Counted from the stretch's first letter, positions 23,432-32,117 are shown. The stretch: 64,000 bases of DNA from Trebonia sp964581815 (GCA_964581815.1 CAZORE010000020.1:1-64000), one strand, 5' to 3'. Numbers and translations are program-made. Notes: generated by a model from the sequence alone, not told the origin.

Positions 23432-23902
23432 TCACCAACGGGGAGGGTCATCGTTGGCGGGCGTAAGGATGACGATCGGGAGTGCCCGCGGGGTGCCCTG
23501 CTGGAATCGTCCCCAGGCCGGGTGATAGCTGGCTGCCTGGGCCCACAGCCGCTGGCGCTCGCCATTTCCCGGCTCGCGGGCGCGCACCTTGATCGTCTCC
23601 CGCCCGACCAGGATCTCGGCGTCGGGAAAGGCGCGCAGGTTGTAGACCCATCCCGGGTTACGCGGGCCCCCGCCGTTGCTGCCGACGACGACGAAGCTCC
23701 CGTCATAAGGCATGTAGGTCAGCCCTGAGGTCCGCCGCTGGGCGCTCTTGGCCCCGACGTGGCGCAGCAGCAGCATCGGCGGGCGGCCCGGGACGTGATG
23801 GCCGAACCGGCCCCCGGTCGCCTGATACAGGGCCTCGTGCGCGCGCCTCAGGCGGCTCCGCGACGGTCCGTTCCGGCCAGGCTGGCCCACGCGCTCAGTC
23901 AT
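23432..23902 (-). CDS. F420 (deazaflavin)-dependent nitroreductase/quinone reductase-family protein
   Basis: This 156-residue split-beta-barrel protein has the signatures of the deazaflavin-dependent nitroreductase family (DUF385, Ddn-like). These are PMLLLRHVGAKSAQRRTSGL, then SFVVVGSNGGGPRNPGWVYNLRA and the C-terminal YHPAWGRFQQGTPR. Such enzymes use reduced F420 to reduce quinones or nitro compounds, often at the membrane. The protein indicates that the host makes F420, as actinomycetes do. It is expressed divergently from the enoyl-CoA hydratase gene. Confidence 0.88.
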   Translation of the reverse strand: MTERVGQPGRNGPSRSRLRRAHEALYQATGGRFGHHVPGRPPMLLLRHVGAKSAQRRTSGLTYMPYDGSFVVVGSNGGGPRNPGWVYNLRAFPDAEILVGRETIKVRAREPGNGERQRLWAQAASYHPAWGRFQQGTPRALPIVILTPANDDPPRW

Positions 23903-24116
23903 GTCTCCCTGCCCGGCTGCTTTCCGTTATCACCTTCCCCGGGAGACTAGCCCAGGACCGCCTCGTCGGCATAGGGCCGGCCAGGCCGCCAAAGACGGGG
24001 GGAGCGCGGCCTGGCATCGTTTAGTAGGCCGCCCCAGCCCATCGGTCGAGGCGGGCGGTGGCGAGCAGCCAGATCGACGGCAGCGGCGACCGACGGCACG
24101 GCAGGAGGCAGCGAGC

Positions 24117-24956
24117 ATGAGCGATAGCCAGGCGCCTGAGGTCCGCGACTTCGGGCAAGTCACGTTCCACATCGAAGGTCCCCTCGGGATCATCACCCTT
24201 AACCGGCCAGAGGTGCTGAACGCCCAGGGCTACGAACTGCTGGCCCAGGTCGACCAGGCGTTCGACCTGGCCCAGGCCGGCCAGGCCATCCGCGTGGTCA
24301 TCGTGCGCGGCGCGGGCGGCGTGTTCTCGGCCGGCCACGACCTGAGCCCAGGCCAGCAGCAGGGCGACGACCCGCTGGAGCGGTACAACGAGTTCAAGAA
24401 GTACAACCTGGACCTGCTGCTCAAGTGGCGCGACTTTCCCAAGCCCACGATCGCGATGGTCGATGGCTACTGCATCTACGCCGGTTGGATGCTGGCGGCC
24501 GTCATGGACCTGGTATTCGCCTCCGACCGGGCGCAGTTCCTCGGCGGGTTCGTGGAGTACAACTCGATCCCTTGGGACCTGGGCTTCCGCAAGGCCAAGG
24601 AGATCTGCTTCGAGAGCCGCTTCATGACCGCCGCGGAGTGCCGGGCCGACGGCTTCGTCTCCCGCGTCTTCCCCGCAGAAGACCTCGAGCGCGAGACCCA
24701 TGCCTTCGCCCGCCGCGTCGCCGAGAACCACCCGTTCACCCTCCGGATGACCAAGCTGCAGATCAACAAAGCCCAGGACGCCCAGGGCTTCCGGTCATTG
24801 CTTGAAGACAGCCTGGGCGATTACGTCGCCATGATGTTCATGCCCGGCTTCAGCACGATCCTGGAAGACAAGAAGCGCCTGCGCGCCGTCGACCTCGCTG
24901 TCCGCGGCCGCCGAGGCGAGCGCTACGGCCAGGACGGCACCCAGCGCGAGACCTGA
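24117..24956 (+). CDS. Enoyl-CoA hydratase/isomerase-family protein
   Basis: This 279-residue crotonase-superfamily protein has IITLNRPEVLNAQ near residue 28, the oxyanion-hole segment RGAGGVFSAGHDLSPG near residue 70, and IAMVDGYCIYAGWMLAAVMDLV in the second oxyanion strand. The position normally held by the second catalytic Glu (as in classic hydratases) is not clear, so isomerase, lyase or other crotonase chemistry is possible. ATG 24117 has AGGAGG 8 bases upstream; the open frame extends further 5' without support. No beta-oxidation partners are adjacent. Confidence 0.87.
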   Translation: MSDSQAPEVRDFGQVTFHIEGPLGIITLNRPEVLNAQGYELLAQVDQAFDLAQAGQAIRVVIVRGAGGVFSAGHDLSPGQQQGDDPLERYNEFKKYNLDLLLKWRDFPKPTIAMVDGYCIYAGWMLAAVMDLVFASDRAQFLGGFVEYNSIPWDLGFRKAKEICFESRFMTAAECRADGFVSRVFPAEDLERETHAFARRVAENHPFTLRMTKLQINKAQDAQGFRSLLEDSLGDYVAMMFMPGFSTILEDKKRLRAVDLAVRGRRGERYGQDGTQRET

Positions 24957-25130
24957 CTGACGGCCGTAAGCTGGCCGCCCCAACGATCGCGCCGGTCATC
25001 GTGACTTGATCGGCGTTCGCGGGTCAGAATCGAACTCGGCCCACGCGTACGACGGATCCCGCACGCCGCTGGCTTATGCTCGGGTTGTCGGCTCTTGCGA
25101 GGCCGGCTGATGCCCAGGCTGGGGGTGATC

Positions 25131-25556
25131 ATGGCAGCCGGACGCCAGGTTCGCATGCTGGCCTCGGTGGCTGACCGGGACCGCGCCGTCAGGATCCTTA
25201 AGGAGTCCTTCGTCGAGGGCAGGCTGGCCATGGATGAATTCGAGCAGCGGATCGGGCTGGCTATCGTGTCACGTGACTTCAGGGAGCTGCTCGCGCTGAC
25301 CGCCGACCTGCCAGTTGGCCCGTTCGGCAGGCTGCCCGCGCACCGGGTCACCCCGCGCCCGTCGGCCGGCAGGCAGTCGCGGGGCTGGTTTGCGCGGTTC
25401 GCGCTGGGATCGTTAGGAACGAGCATCGCAATAGCGCGCGTCAAGCCCGAGCCTGAGAGCCCAGGCGGCCGGCGAGACGGGCCATGGCCGGCAGGCGGGG
25501 CACGCGGCGTTGCCCCGAGGCCCAGATCAGCCGGATCTGTCCGCGGAATCGGATGA
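25131..25556 (+). CDS. DUF1707 (SHOCT-like) domain protein
   Basis: This 141-residue protein carries an N-terminal DUF1707 domain: ASVADRDRAVRILKESFVEG, then RLAMDEFEQRIGLAI and FRELLALTADLP. The domain is about 50 residues and often sits at the N terminus of actinobacterial membrane or DNA-associated proteins. The rest is Pro/Arg/Gly-rich and probably disordered. The choice of ATG 25131 is based on the domain boundary; ATG 25110 is also in frame. The gene stands alone. Confidence 0.75.
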   Translation: MAAGRQVRMLASVADRDRAVRILKESFVEGRLAMDEFEQRIGLAIVSRDFRELLALTADLPVGPFGRLPAHRVTPRPSAGRQSRGWFARFALGSLGTSIAIARVKPEPESPGGRRDGPWPAGGARGVAPRPRSAGSVRGIG

Positions 25557-25598
25557 TCCAGCCGAGCTCATCGGCGTGAGCGCGCTGATACTGGTGCC

Positions 25599-25985
25599 AT
25601 GACTGAGACCGAGACCCTGATCGCTGAGGTCCGCCAATTGCGCGCCGATGTCGCCCGGCTGCACGCCGCGCACACGGCGGTGCACATCACGCACAGCTGG
25701 ATGAGCCTGCTCTTCAAAGACCTGTCCACCAACCCGTACACCCAGTACAAGGTCCACATGTGGGGCGCGATCTACTGGCTGATTAACTTCCCGCTGGTCT
25801 GCTGCCTGTTCTTCTTCACGCCCACGCTGTGGCTCAAGCTCGGTATCTTCATCACGCTGGTCTACTCGATCTACGCCAACCTTGCGACCGACTACGGCGC
25901 CATGTCAGCGGCCGAGGCGGCATTCGGGCAGCCGCAGCCGCCGCCCATCCCACTTGAGCCGCCGGCGCCGCTGCCGCCGATGTGA
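25599..25985 (+). CDS. Small membrane protein with N-terminal coiled coil
   Basis: This 128-residue protein has an N-terminal coiled coil (ETLIAEVRQLRADVARLHAA), a conserved-looking middle (HITHSWMSLLFKDLSTNPY), two adjacent transmembrane helices (about residues 57-75 and 78-98), and a Pro-rich tail (PPPIPLEPPAPLPPM). I do not recognise a named family. The start ATG lies 43 bases after the DUF1707 gene's stop, so they may share a transcript. It converges with the SDR/nitroreductase pair. Confidence 0.7.
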   Translation: MTETETLIAEVRQLRADVARLHAAHTAVHITHSWMSLLFKDLSTNPYTQYKVHMWGAIYWLINFPLVCCLFFFTPTLWLKLGIFITLVYSIYANLATDYGAMSAAEAAFGQPQPPPIPLEPPAPLPPM

Positions 25986-26039
25986 GGCCGCGGGGCGGTG
26001 TCAGGTCTGCCCGGCTGTCTGGTGGGCGGGGAAGGCTGC

Positions 26040-26296
26040 GCGGAGATGACGCGCTCCCAGTGCGCCAGCGTCAGCTCGTCGGCCTCCCCGCCTACGCCGA
26101 TGCCGGCGTTGTTCGCCATCACGTCTAGCCGGCCATACTGGTCGCGAACCTGGTCCACCAGGGCCCGGACCGTCCCGGCGTCACCGACATCGACCACCGC
26201 CGACGTCGCGGTACCGGGACCGCGACGGGCCAGCTCGCCGGCCCGGGCCCGCCCGATTCCGGAAGCGGCCCCGGTGATGATGGCGATACGGGTCAT
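26040..26296 (-). pseudogene. Truncated SDR oxidoreductase
   Basis: The frame begins as an intact SDR (MTRIAIITGAASGIGRA), loses several residues after the first helix, and continues through VDVGDAGTVRALVDQVRDQY, LDVMANNAGIG and AHWERVI near 26045. The rest, including the YxxxK active site, is absent and the frame runs on into unrelated sequence. It cannot be catalytic. The ATG lies two bases after the nitroreductase stop codon, so it was once in the same operon. Similar truncations occur nearby. Confidence 0.8.
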
Positions 26297-26298
26297 CG

Positions 26299-27120
26299 TC
26301 ACCACCGGTCCCAGTGCACCACGTCCGCGACCGGACGGCGCCGCACCGGCCCGAAGCGGCCCGCCGGCCAGCCAACGGGGACAACCGCGTAGATCGTGAC
26401 GTGCCTGGGCACCCCCAGTACCCGCTTGAACTCGTTCTCCGCGAAGAAATGCCACACCGTGAGGTTGGCGGCCAGCCCGAGCGCCCGGGCCGCGAGCAGG
26501 AGGTTCTGCACGCCGGGATAGCTGCTGCTCGCGCCGGCCACGACGGCCATCCGCGGATTCGCCAGGCGGCGCAGGAAGCCCATGCCTATATCCCGGATCA
26601 GGCCGGCGACCAGCCGGGGATCGCGAGGAAGGGGCGGTCGCGCGTAGCACGCCGCGATCACAGCGGGGGTCTCGTCGAAGTGCTCGGCCTGATACCGGAC
26701 CGCCTCAAGCATGGGGGCGGCAACCGGGTCAGCGAAGGCCCCAGGGTCCAGCAGTGCGGCCGCGGCCAGGTACTTTCGTTGCACGTCGCGCCACAGCACG
26801 CCGAGCCTGGCCACCTGCGCCCGGTCCGTGACGACGATATAGCTGTACAGCTGCTGATTCGACGCGCTGGGTGCCCAGGTGGCCGCCTCAACGAGCTGTT
26901 CAAGCAGCTCTCTGGGCACCGGGTCGGGCTTGAGCCTGCGCATCGCCCGCATTGTGCGCAGCACCTCCATGACCGGAGCCTCCGGCCCGGTCGGCACCGG
27001 ACTGCCCGGCGGCGCCGACGGCACCATCAGCGCCGGGCCGGCCGTCCTGGTGACCTGGCCCGTACCCCCCGGCCCGTACCCGTCCCCTGCGTGCGATCCT
27101 CGCCCGGAACCTACGCTCAT
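26299..27120 (-). CDS. Nitroreductase-family protein
   Basis: This 273-residue protein has an FMN-type nitroreductase core starting at about residue 52 (EVLRTMRAMRRLKPDPVP), with the phosphate-binding SASNQQLYSYIVV segment, and SYPGVQNLLLAARALGLAAN near residue 185. FMN binding and NAD(P)H-dependent reduction of nitro- or quinone-type substrates are expected. The first 50 residues are Gly/Pro-rich and the start is uncertain: ATG 27120 or an internal ATG at the domain start. It leads an operon with the truncated SDR gene. Confidence 0.85.
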   Translation of the reverse strand: MSVGSGRGSHAGDGYGPGGTGQVTRTAGPALMVPSAPPGSPVPTGPEAPVMEVLRTMRAMRRLKPDPVPRELLEQLVEAATWAPSASNQQLYSYIVVTDRAQVARLGVLWRDVQRKYLAAAALLDPGAFADPVAAPMLEAVRYQAEHFDETPAVIAACYARPPLPRDPRLVAGLIRDIGMGFLRRLANPRMAVVAGASSSYPGVQNLLLAARALGLAANLTVWHFFAENEFKRVLGVPRHVTIYAVVPVGWPAGRFGPVRRRPVADVVHWDRW

Positions 27121-27249
27121 GACGTCCCCCACCCCAGCCTGCTTCGAGTGCAGGATCCTAGTCTTGAGCGTCGTTGACCGGCAGCACAAGAGCAGCCGCA
27201 CGGGGACGCCCCCCGGGCAGCCGCCGGGCCAGGAGAGGTGCAATGACCC

Positions 27250-27510
27250 GTGGACGGCAAGGCGACCGAGGCGGCGCTGGCTGCGGTGGCCGACGCGTTC
27301 GGCGTCCGCCGCGGCTCCGTCCGTCTGGTTTCCGGGGCAGCGAGCCGCACCAAGGTCATCGACATCGATGCGGGGGACCCGCAGGTCTTCGCGGCGCTGC
27401 GCCCGCCGGCTGACGTGCCCTCCGGGACGCCGGATCCGCCGCGGCGCCGGGCGACTGGACGGGGACCAGGGAAGTTGCGTCGGTTGCGGCGGCCATCGGG
27501 GCACTTCTAG
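27250..27510 (+). pseudogene. 5'-truncated DUF167 (YggU-like) gene
   Basis: The frame starts in the middle of a DUF167 domain: DGKATEAALAAVADAFGVRR, then GSVRLVSGAASRTKVIDIDA. DUF167 proteins normally have about 40 more residues before the PxxGKAN motif; these are missing. After about residue 50 the frame continues as a Pro/Arg-rich extension typical of read-through. It is probably a remnant. Confidence 0.65.
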
Positions 27511-27614
27511 AGTCTTGGAGGTTCCTCCGGATCGGCGGATCTTTCGCGGCGAGCTCGTCCGCTGCGTCTAGGTCTTGTCCTTCCCCGGCGACTGAATTCA
27601 CGTAAGGTCAGCCT

Positions 27615-28178
27615 GTGGAACGCGTCATGCCGCCGGGCGGCTACTCAAGGGGCCTGGCAGAGCCTGAGGCGCGGTCCGTCCAGGAGACCTCCGACCAGGA
27701 GCGCCGGGTGACCTTTACCTGGTTCGATCCCCCGTTCCGGCCGGAACCGCCGCACTCCAATCAGGCATACGGCATCTGCTTCACCGAGGGCGGGATGATC
27801 GTTCTGGGCGCCTGGGATGGCGATGGCGAGCGGTACTGGAATCTGCTCGGCGGCGGGGTCGAGCCCGGTGAAACGCTAGAGGACTGCCTGGTCCGGGAAG
27901 TGATGGAGGAAGGCTGCGCCCGCGTGGTCGAGAGCCGCTACATCGGCTGCCAGCGCGTTGACGATCCTGACCACCCGGCTGGGCCCTGGCGCTACTACCA
28001 GGCCCGCTTCTGGGCCCGGGTCGAGGTCCTGCGATGGGATCCGCAGCACGAGATCAGCGAGCGCCGCCTGGTCCCCCCCGAAGATTTCCTCCAGACCCTG
28101 AGCTGGGGCTCAGCCCCCAGCGCCGCCGTCATCCTGGCGGCCGGGCTCAGGGCAGAGGCCGAACACAGGCAGGGCTGA
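27615..28178 (+). CDS. NUDIX hydrolase
   Basis: This 187-residue protein contains a Nudix box GGGVEPGETLEDCLVREVME followed by EGC. It matches GX5EX7REUXEEXGU with Cys in the last hydrophobic position. The core spans about residues 50-165. These enzymes hydrolyse nucleoside diphosphates linked to another moiety; the exact substrate is unknown. The N-terminal 45 residues are not part of the fold, and GTG 27615 or the ATG four codons later could be the start. Assembly gap 2 follows 85 bases downstream. Confidence 0.85.
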   Translation: MERVMPPGGYSRGLAEPEARSVQETSDQERRVTFTWFDPPFRPEPPHSNQAYGICFTEGGMIVLGAWDGDGERYWNLLGGGVEPGETLEDCLVREVMEEGCARVVESRYIGCQRVDDPDHPAGPWRYYQARFWARVEVLRWDPQHEISERRLVPPEDFLQTLSWGSAPSAAVILAAGLRAEAEHRQG

Positions 28179-28477
28179 CCGCCCGCCGGCCCCTGCGGCC
28201 ATCCCCGTCTGATCCCGTGCGAGGTAATGGCCTGAGTCCGTTCTTAGGATCATGGCGGCCCTGGGCGCGCCGCAAGCTGGGTACCTGCTGATGTGTCAGG
28301 CTTGGCGGGTGCTGAGGNNNNNNNNNNNNNNNNNNNNNNNNNNNNNNNNNNNNNNNNNNNNNNNNNNNNNNNNNNNNNNNNNNNNNNNNNNNNNNNNNNN
28401 NNNNNNNNNNNNNNNNNGGGCGCGCCGCAAGCTGGGTACCTGCTGATGTGTCAGGCTTGGCGGGTGCTGAGGCGCGG
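28179..28477. other. Intergenic/gap region including assembly gap 2
   Basis: Bases 28263-28317 and 28418-28472 are identical 55-bp repeats on either side of exactly 100 N (28318-28417). Collapsing them leaves about 145 bases of sequence with no recognisable gene. Unlike gap 1, collapsing does not restore the neighbouring methyltransferase frame, which is already lost before the repeat. Confidence 0.9.
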
Positions 28478-28730
28478 CCAGTGCCGCGGTGCGAGGGTCC
28501 TTTTCCACCGTGATGACCGTGACGCCGGCCTGCGGCAGCAGCGCGGAGGCTATCCAGGCGGTGCCGACCCCGGTGCCGGTACCAAGCTCGAGCACCCGGG
28601 CCCCGGCAGGCAGGCGGGCGGCGAGCACGGCGAGCAGCCGGCCGACCTCCGGGTCACAGGACAAGGAGAAACCCGCCCGGCGGGCCCGCTCAGTGGCCTC
28701 TCGGACCAGCGAAGGTACGGGGGTGTCCAT
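28478..28730 (-). pseudogene. O-methyltransferase, C-terminally truncated
   Basis: About 84 residues of a SAM-dependent O-methyltransferase (YrrM/family 3 type) are present: EATERARRAGFSLSCDPEVG, the SAM-binding ARVLELGTGTGVGTAWIA, and VITVEKDPRTAAL. Sequence similarity stops at about 28478, right beside assembly gap 2. About 110 C-terminal residues of the usual fold are missing. It is either a truncated gene or a contig-joining error. Confidence 0.75.
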
Positions 28731-28873
28731 GAACGGGCACTCTAACCGGCAAGCCACTGCCAGGTCCACGAAGAGGTTGCGGCCGGCGAACTCGCCAGCG
28801 GCACGATCGTCCTGGCCGCCGGCCACCACGAACGCCACGCAGCGCAGGCAGGTCACTGAGCGCGGGCCGGCGA

Positions 28874-29752
28874 CTACCCGGGACGGGACGCCGGCCTGCC
28901 GGCCTGTTCCGGGAGATCGCTTCGGCTACTGCCCAGCTGACGGGATGCAGCGAACGGGATGGCGACATCGCAGATCTGCTGGCCGGCCGGCGCGAAGAGC
29001 GGTTCGGCCCCTGGCCGGTAGACCTCTCTGGGTGCTCCGGCGCGCCCCCGGCCGGGAGCGGCTGCCCAGCGCGCCAGCCGGTCGTAGACCGACCAGATCG
29101 CGGGAATCTCGAACTGTGTCCTGGTCACCGGGATAAAGGCTTCCCGGTGCGCGGGCTCGACCCGCCAGGCCAGCTCGGCCGGGTCCCGGGGTGTATGCCT
29201 GACCGGGACGCACACTTCGACCGGGCCGTCGCTGTCGGCGGTGACCATGCCGTGGAAGATCACGAAATGCCCGCCCGCTACGCCGCCGCACCGCGCAGCA
29301 TGAGCGGTGAGCCGGGCGGCAGCTTCCCGGGTCCAGGTCAGCTGACCGATGTAAACGTGCCGCTGCTCGGTAAGCACTATCTGCTGCGCCACGTCCCGTT
29401 CGTGGACGGGCAGTTCCGGGCCGGGCATCTCCGACGCGGCCACGCCTGGCCGCAGGGTGGCCAGGATCTGCCGCTGGGCGGTGAACCGTCTTTCCGCCGA
29501 AGCCCAGTGCGCGTCGATGATTTCCGCGGCTTCGGCCTGCGACGCCGACACCACCCGGCCAACCTCAGGCAACGGCATGTCCAGCAGGCGCAGCATGACG
29601 ATCAGGCGCGCGGTGTAGAGCTGGCTCTCGTGATATCTGCGGTAGCCGTTCCGCTGGTCAACAGCTACGGGCCGCAGCAACCCCAGGCGCTCGTACAACC
29701 GCAGAGCCTTCAGCGAGAGCTGGGACCGGCGGGAGAACTCTCCGATCGTCAT
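28874..29752 (-). CDS. MerR-family regulator with GyrI-like effector domain (BmrR-like)
   Basis: This 292-residue regulator begins MTIGEFSRRSQLSLKALRLY, followed by ERLGLLRP, the MerR DNA-binding motif. A dimerisation coiled coil follows at about residues 75-105. The C-terminal GyrI-like/AraC-effector domain (about 125-280) contains ITRTQ-like strands and EPAHREAFIPVTRTQFEIPA. The architecture is that of BmrR multidrug-binding activators. The upstream gene on the same strand encodes a second stand-alone GyrI-like protein, so the pair probably responds to hydrophobic drugs. ATG 29752 fits the domain start better than 29773. Confidence 0.87.
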   Translation of the reverse strand: MTIGEFSRRSQLSLKALRLYERLGLLRPVAVDQRNGYRRYHESQLYTARLIVMLRLLDMPLPEVGRVVSASQAEAAEIIDAHWASAERRFTAQRQILATLRPGVAASEMPGPELPVHERDVAQQIVLTEQRHVYIGQLTWTREAAARLTAHAARCGGVAGGHFVIFHGMVTADSDGPVEVCVPVRHTPRDPAELAWRVEPAHREAFIPVTRTQFEIPAIWSVYDRLARWAAAPGRGRAGAPREVYRPGAEPLFAPAGQQICDVAIPFAASRQLGSSRSDLPEQAGRPASRPG

Positions 29753-29782
29753 CTCCGCAGCCGGACCGCCCACACAAGATGT

Positions 29783-30286
29783 CTACCGCACCGGGAACGC
29801 CACGTCGAATACCTCGTCATCTGCCGCGGCGGCGTAGAAATCGGTCCAGTACGTTTCCCGCGGGGCGGCGGCAATCTCCAGGCCCTGGCCCTCGATCCAG
29901 TTCTCGATCGCCACGTAGACGTCACCCACCGCGCCGGACTGCACGGTCCGCTTCAGGACGCGCACGTACGCTTCCCGGTGCGCCGGAATCGTCCGCGTGG
30001 CCGCGCCGTCGGGCGCTCCGCCGTCCGCCTGCAGGGGGGTACAGCACTCGACCGCCGTCTCGCCCTCGTGCGGGTTACCCTCGTAGATCACGATGAAAAC
30101 CGGCTCGTCGCCGACATGGCCCCGCAGCAAATGCGGCTGCTCCGCCGTCCCGGCCGCCATGCTCCCCGCAGTCTTATGCACCCGCGCCATCGCCTCCGGA
30201 AGCCACCGCTCCAACGACTGCTGGTCGACCATCCGCTGCTCGGTGACAACCGCCTGTGCCGGTACCTCACGCATCCGAACGTCCAT
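29783..30286 (-). CDS. GyrI-like small-molecule-binding protein
   Basis: This 167-residue protein consists of one GyrI-like (SOUL/AraC effector) domain: MDVRMREVPAQAVVTEQRMV, a central HLLRGHVGDEPVFIVIYEG, then PAHREAYVRVLKRTV and EIAAAPRETYWTDF. It has no DNA-binding domain. The following MerR regulator on the same strand carries a homologous effector domain, and the genes are only about 30 bases apart. It may sequester or sense the same drugs. The segment 5' of ATG 30286 is not family-like. Confidence 0.8.
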   Translation of the reverse strand: MDVRMREVPAQAVVTEQRMVDQQSLERWLPEAMARVHKTAGSMAAGTAEQPHLLRGHVGDEPVFIVIYEGNPHEGETAVECCTPLQADGGAPDGAATRTIPAHREAYVRVLKRTVQSGAVGDVYVAIENWIEGQGLEIAAAPRETYWTDFYAAAADDEVFDVAFPVR

Positions 30287-30431
30287 GCCACACCCTCTCC
30301 CGATCCTGCGTACTGACCCTGCCAGGATCCGGCCTGCCCTTAGGGCACGGTCAAGACCTTTCCCAAACGCAGAATCTCCCTTTCCGCGCGGCATTCGCGA
30401 TCGTCCAGCACCATGCGCTAGCCGCGCATAT

Positions 30432-31079
30432 CTAGGGTGCGGGGGCTCCGCTGCCTGCGGGAGCCTCCGGGCGGCTGCTTCGGGCGAGTTGGAGGAGGGT
30501 GTCGACCGCCGTTTCCAGGGGGCGGGGGTCTCGCTGGACCTGGGCGAGGAGAAGGCCGCCCTGGAGCGTGGCGAGGAGGGTGACGGCGAGGGCGTCCGGG
30601 TCGGCGCCGTCCGGGAGCTGCCCGGCCTGGTGCAGGCGGCGCAGGCCTTCGCCGATGGCGGCCTGCCACTCCCCGAAGCCGTCGGCCAGCAGGGTCCGGG
30701 CGTGCGGGTCGGTCTCTGCGAGCTGGCCGGCGAGTGAGCCGAGGGGGCAGCCGCCCTTGGCCTCTCCGCTCCTGGCCTGGGCGATCACCATGTCGCGCCA
30801 GGCTCGCAGCCCCTCGGCGCTGCCGAGGTCCGCCTGCCGCTGATTCCCGGCGATGACGTGGGCCTGGTGGCTGATGACCGCCTGCACGAGCTCGTCCTTG
30901 TCGGGGAAGTAGTGGTACATCTGCGACCCGCTCACCCCCGCCGCCGCCTTGACGTCATCGAGAGTGGTCCCCGCCACGCCCCGCTCGTAGACCAGCCGCG
31001 CAGCCGCCTGCACGATCCGCGCCCGGGTCCGCTCCCCCTTGGCGGTGAGCCGCGGCCGCCCCTGCTCCTCGCTCTCCAT
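30432..31079 (-). CDS. TetR-family repressor
   Basis: This 215-residue TetR regulator has the helix-turn-helix at about residues 18-62 (IVQAAARLVYERGVAGTTLD, then GVSGSQMYHYFPDKDELV) and a C-terminal ligand/dimerisation domain (about 80-200). The C-terminal domain holds CPLGSLAGQLAETDP, typical of a TetR_C subgroup that pairs with NAD(P)-binding proteins. It is divergent from the NmrA-like gene across a 94-base intergenic region that contains a large palindrome. It probably represses both. Ligand unknown. Confidence 0.92.
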   Translation of the reverse strand: MESEEQGRPRLTAKGERTRARIVQAAARLVYERGVAGTTLDDVKAAAGVSGSQMYHYFPDKDELVQAVISHQAHVIAGNQRQADLGSAEGLRAWRDMVIAQARSGEAKGGCPLGSLAGQLAETDPHARTLLADGFGEWQAAIGEGLRRLHQAGQLPDGADPDALAVTLLATLQGGLLLAQVQRDPRPLETAVDTLLQLARSSRPEAPAGSGAPAP

Positions 31080-31100
31080 GGCCTCACCATAGCAGAGTTC

Positions 31101-31149
31101 TGAGTTTGACAACCCACTATAGAGCTGTCAAAGTGGGTTGTGTAACTCA
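31101..31149. promoter_or_regulatory. TetR operator between divergent tetR and nmrA-like genes
   Basis: Two 18-base arms (31101-31118 and 31132-31149) are inverted copies matching at 16 of 18 positions. Each contains a perfect 10-mer ACAACCCACT / AGTGGGTTGT, with a 13-base centre. A second, interleaved dyad TTTGACA (31105-31111) / TGTCAAA (31126-31132) contains TTGACA -35-like hexamers on both strands. Binding of the TetR protein here would block both divergent promoters. Confidence 0.85.
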
Positions 31150-31173
31150 TTATCGAGACCTGGGAGATCCACC

Positions 31174-32022
31174 GTGATTCTTGTGACGACTACAGGGAAG
31201 GTCGGCGCCGAGGCGGCCCGGCTGCTGTGCGAGCAAGGCGTGCCCGTGCGGGTGCTGGTGCGTGACCCGGACAAGGCGACGGCCAGGGCGCTGGCCGCGG
31301 CCGGGGCGGAGATCGCCGCCGGGGACCTGGACGTGCCCGCGAGCATCGACGCCGCGATGGCCGGAGTCAGCGCGGTGGTGCTGGTCAGCCCGGCCGTTCC
31401 GGCCCAGGAACTGAGCGTCGTCGCCAGCGCCGCCCGGGCCGGCGTAGCGCACGTCGTCAAGGCGACCAGCAAGGCCTCGGCCGACTCGCCGATCGCCCGG
31501 CGGCGCGGGCAGGCCGAGATCGAGGCGGGCCTGGCCGCCGCGGGGATCCCGCACACCCTGCTGCGCTCCAACGCCTACATGCAGAACGTCCTCACCCTGG
31601 CTCCGGCCATCGCCGCGACCAGCAGCTTCGGCTCCGCGGCAGGCAAGGGCCGCGCCGGGATGGTCGACGCCCGGGACGTCGCCGCCGTAGCCGCGGCCAT
31701 CGCCGCCGCCCCTGCCCCGCACGCCGGCAACGCCTACTGGATCACCGGCCCCGAGCTGATCTCCAACTACGACGTGGCCGCCGTGCTGTCGAAGCTGCTC
31801 GGCCGGACCATCACCTACCGGGAGCTCACCTTCGAGGAGAACAAGGACGCGATGGTTCGCGCCGGAGTCCCTGAGCCGGTCGCGCAGCAGAATGCCCAGG
31901 CGTTCAGCCTCACCGCCGACGGCGACGCTGAATGGGTCACGGACGACGTCCCGGCCATCCTCGGCCGCCCCGCCCTCTCCTTCGAGCAGTTCGCCGCCGA
32001 CCACGCCGCCGCGTTCTCCTGA
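31174..32022 (+). CDS. NmrA/SDR-a5-like NAD(P)-binding protein
   Basis: This 282-residue atypical SDR starts ILVTTTGKVGAEAARLLCEQ, a Rossmann motif with TGxVG. It continues with VRVLVRDPDKA and AVVLVSPAVPAQ, and the C-terminal part ends in LTFEENKDAMVRAGVPEP and an FEQFAADH motif. It fits the NmrA/QOR2 family of NADP(H)-binding quinone reductases or redox sensors, and it lacks the YxxxK site. GTG 31174 has GGGAG 7 bases upstream. It is divergent from the TetR gene with a shared operator, so it is likely that regulator's main target. Confidence 0.87.
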   Translation: MILVTTTGKVGAEAARLLCEQGVPVRVLVRDPDKATARALAAAGAEIAAGDLDVPASIDAAMAGVSAVVLVSPAVPAQELSVVASAARAGVAHVVKATSKASADSPIARRRGQAEIEAGLAAAGIPHTLLRSNAYMQNVLTLAPAIAATSSFGSAAGKGRAGMVDARDVAAVAAAIAAAPAPHAGNAYWITGPELISNYDVAAVLSKLLGRTITYRELTFEENKDAMVRAGVPEPVAQQNAQAFSLTADGDAEWVTDDVPAILGRPALSFEQFAADHAAAFS

Positions 32023-32117
32023 CCGCCGGCCGCACAACACCGGGCGCAGGCCGCAGGCCAGGCACAAGACAAGCATGGCAAAGCGGGTCGGGTGACGTCA
32101 GCGCGCCGGACGTACCT

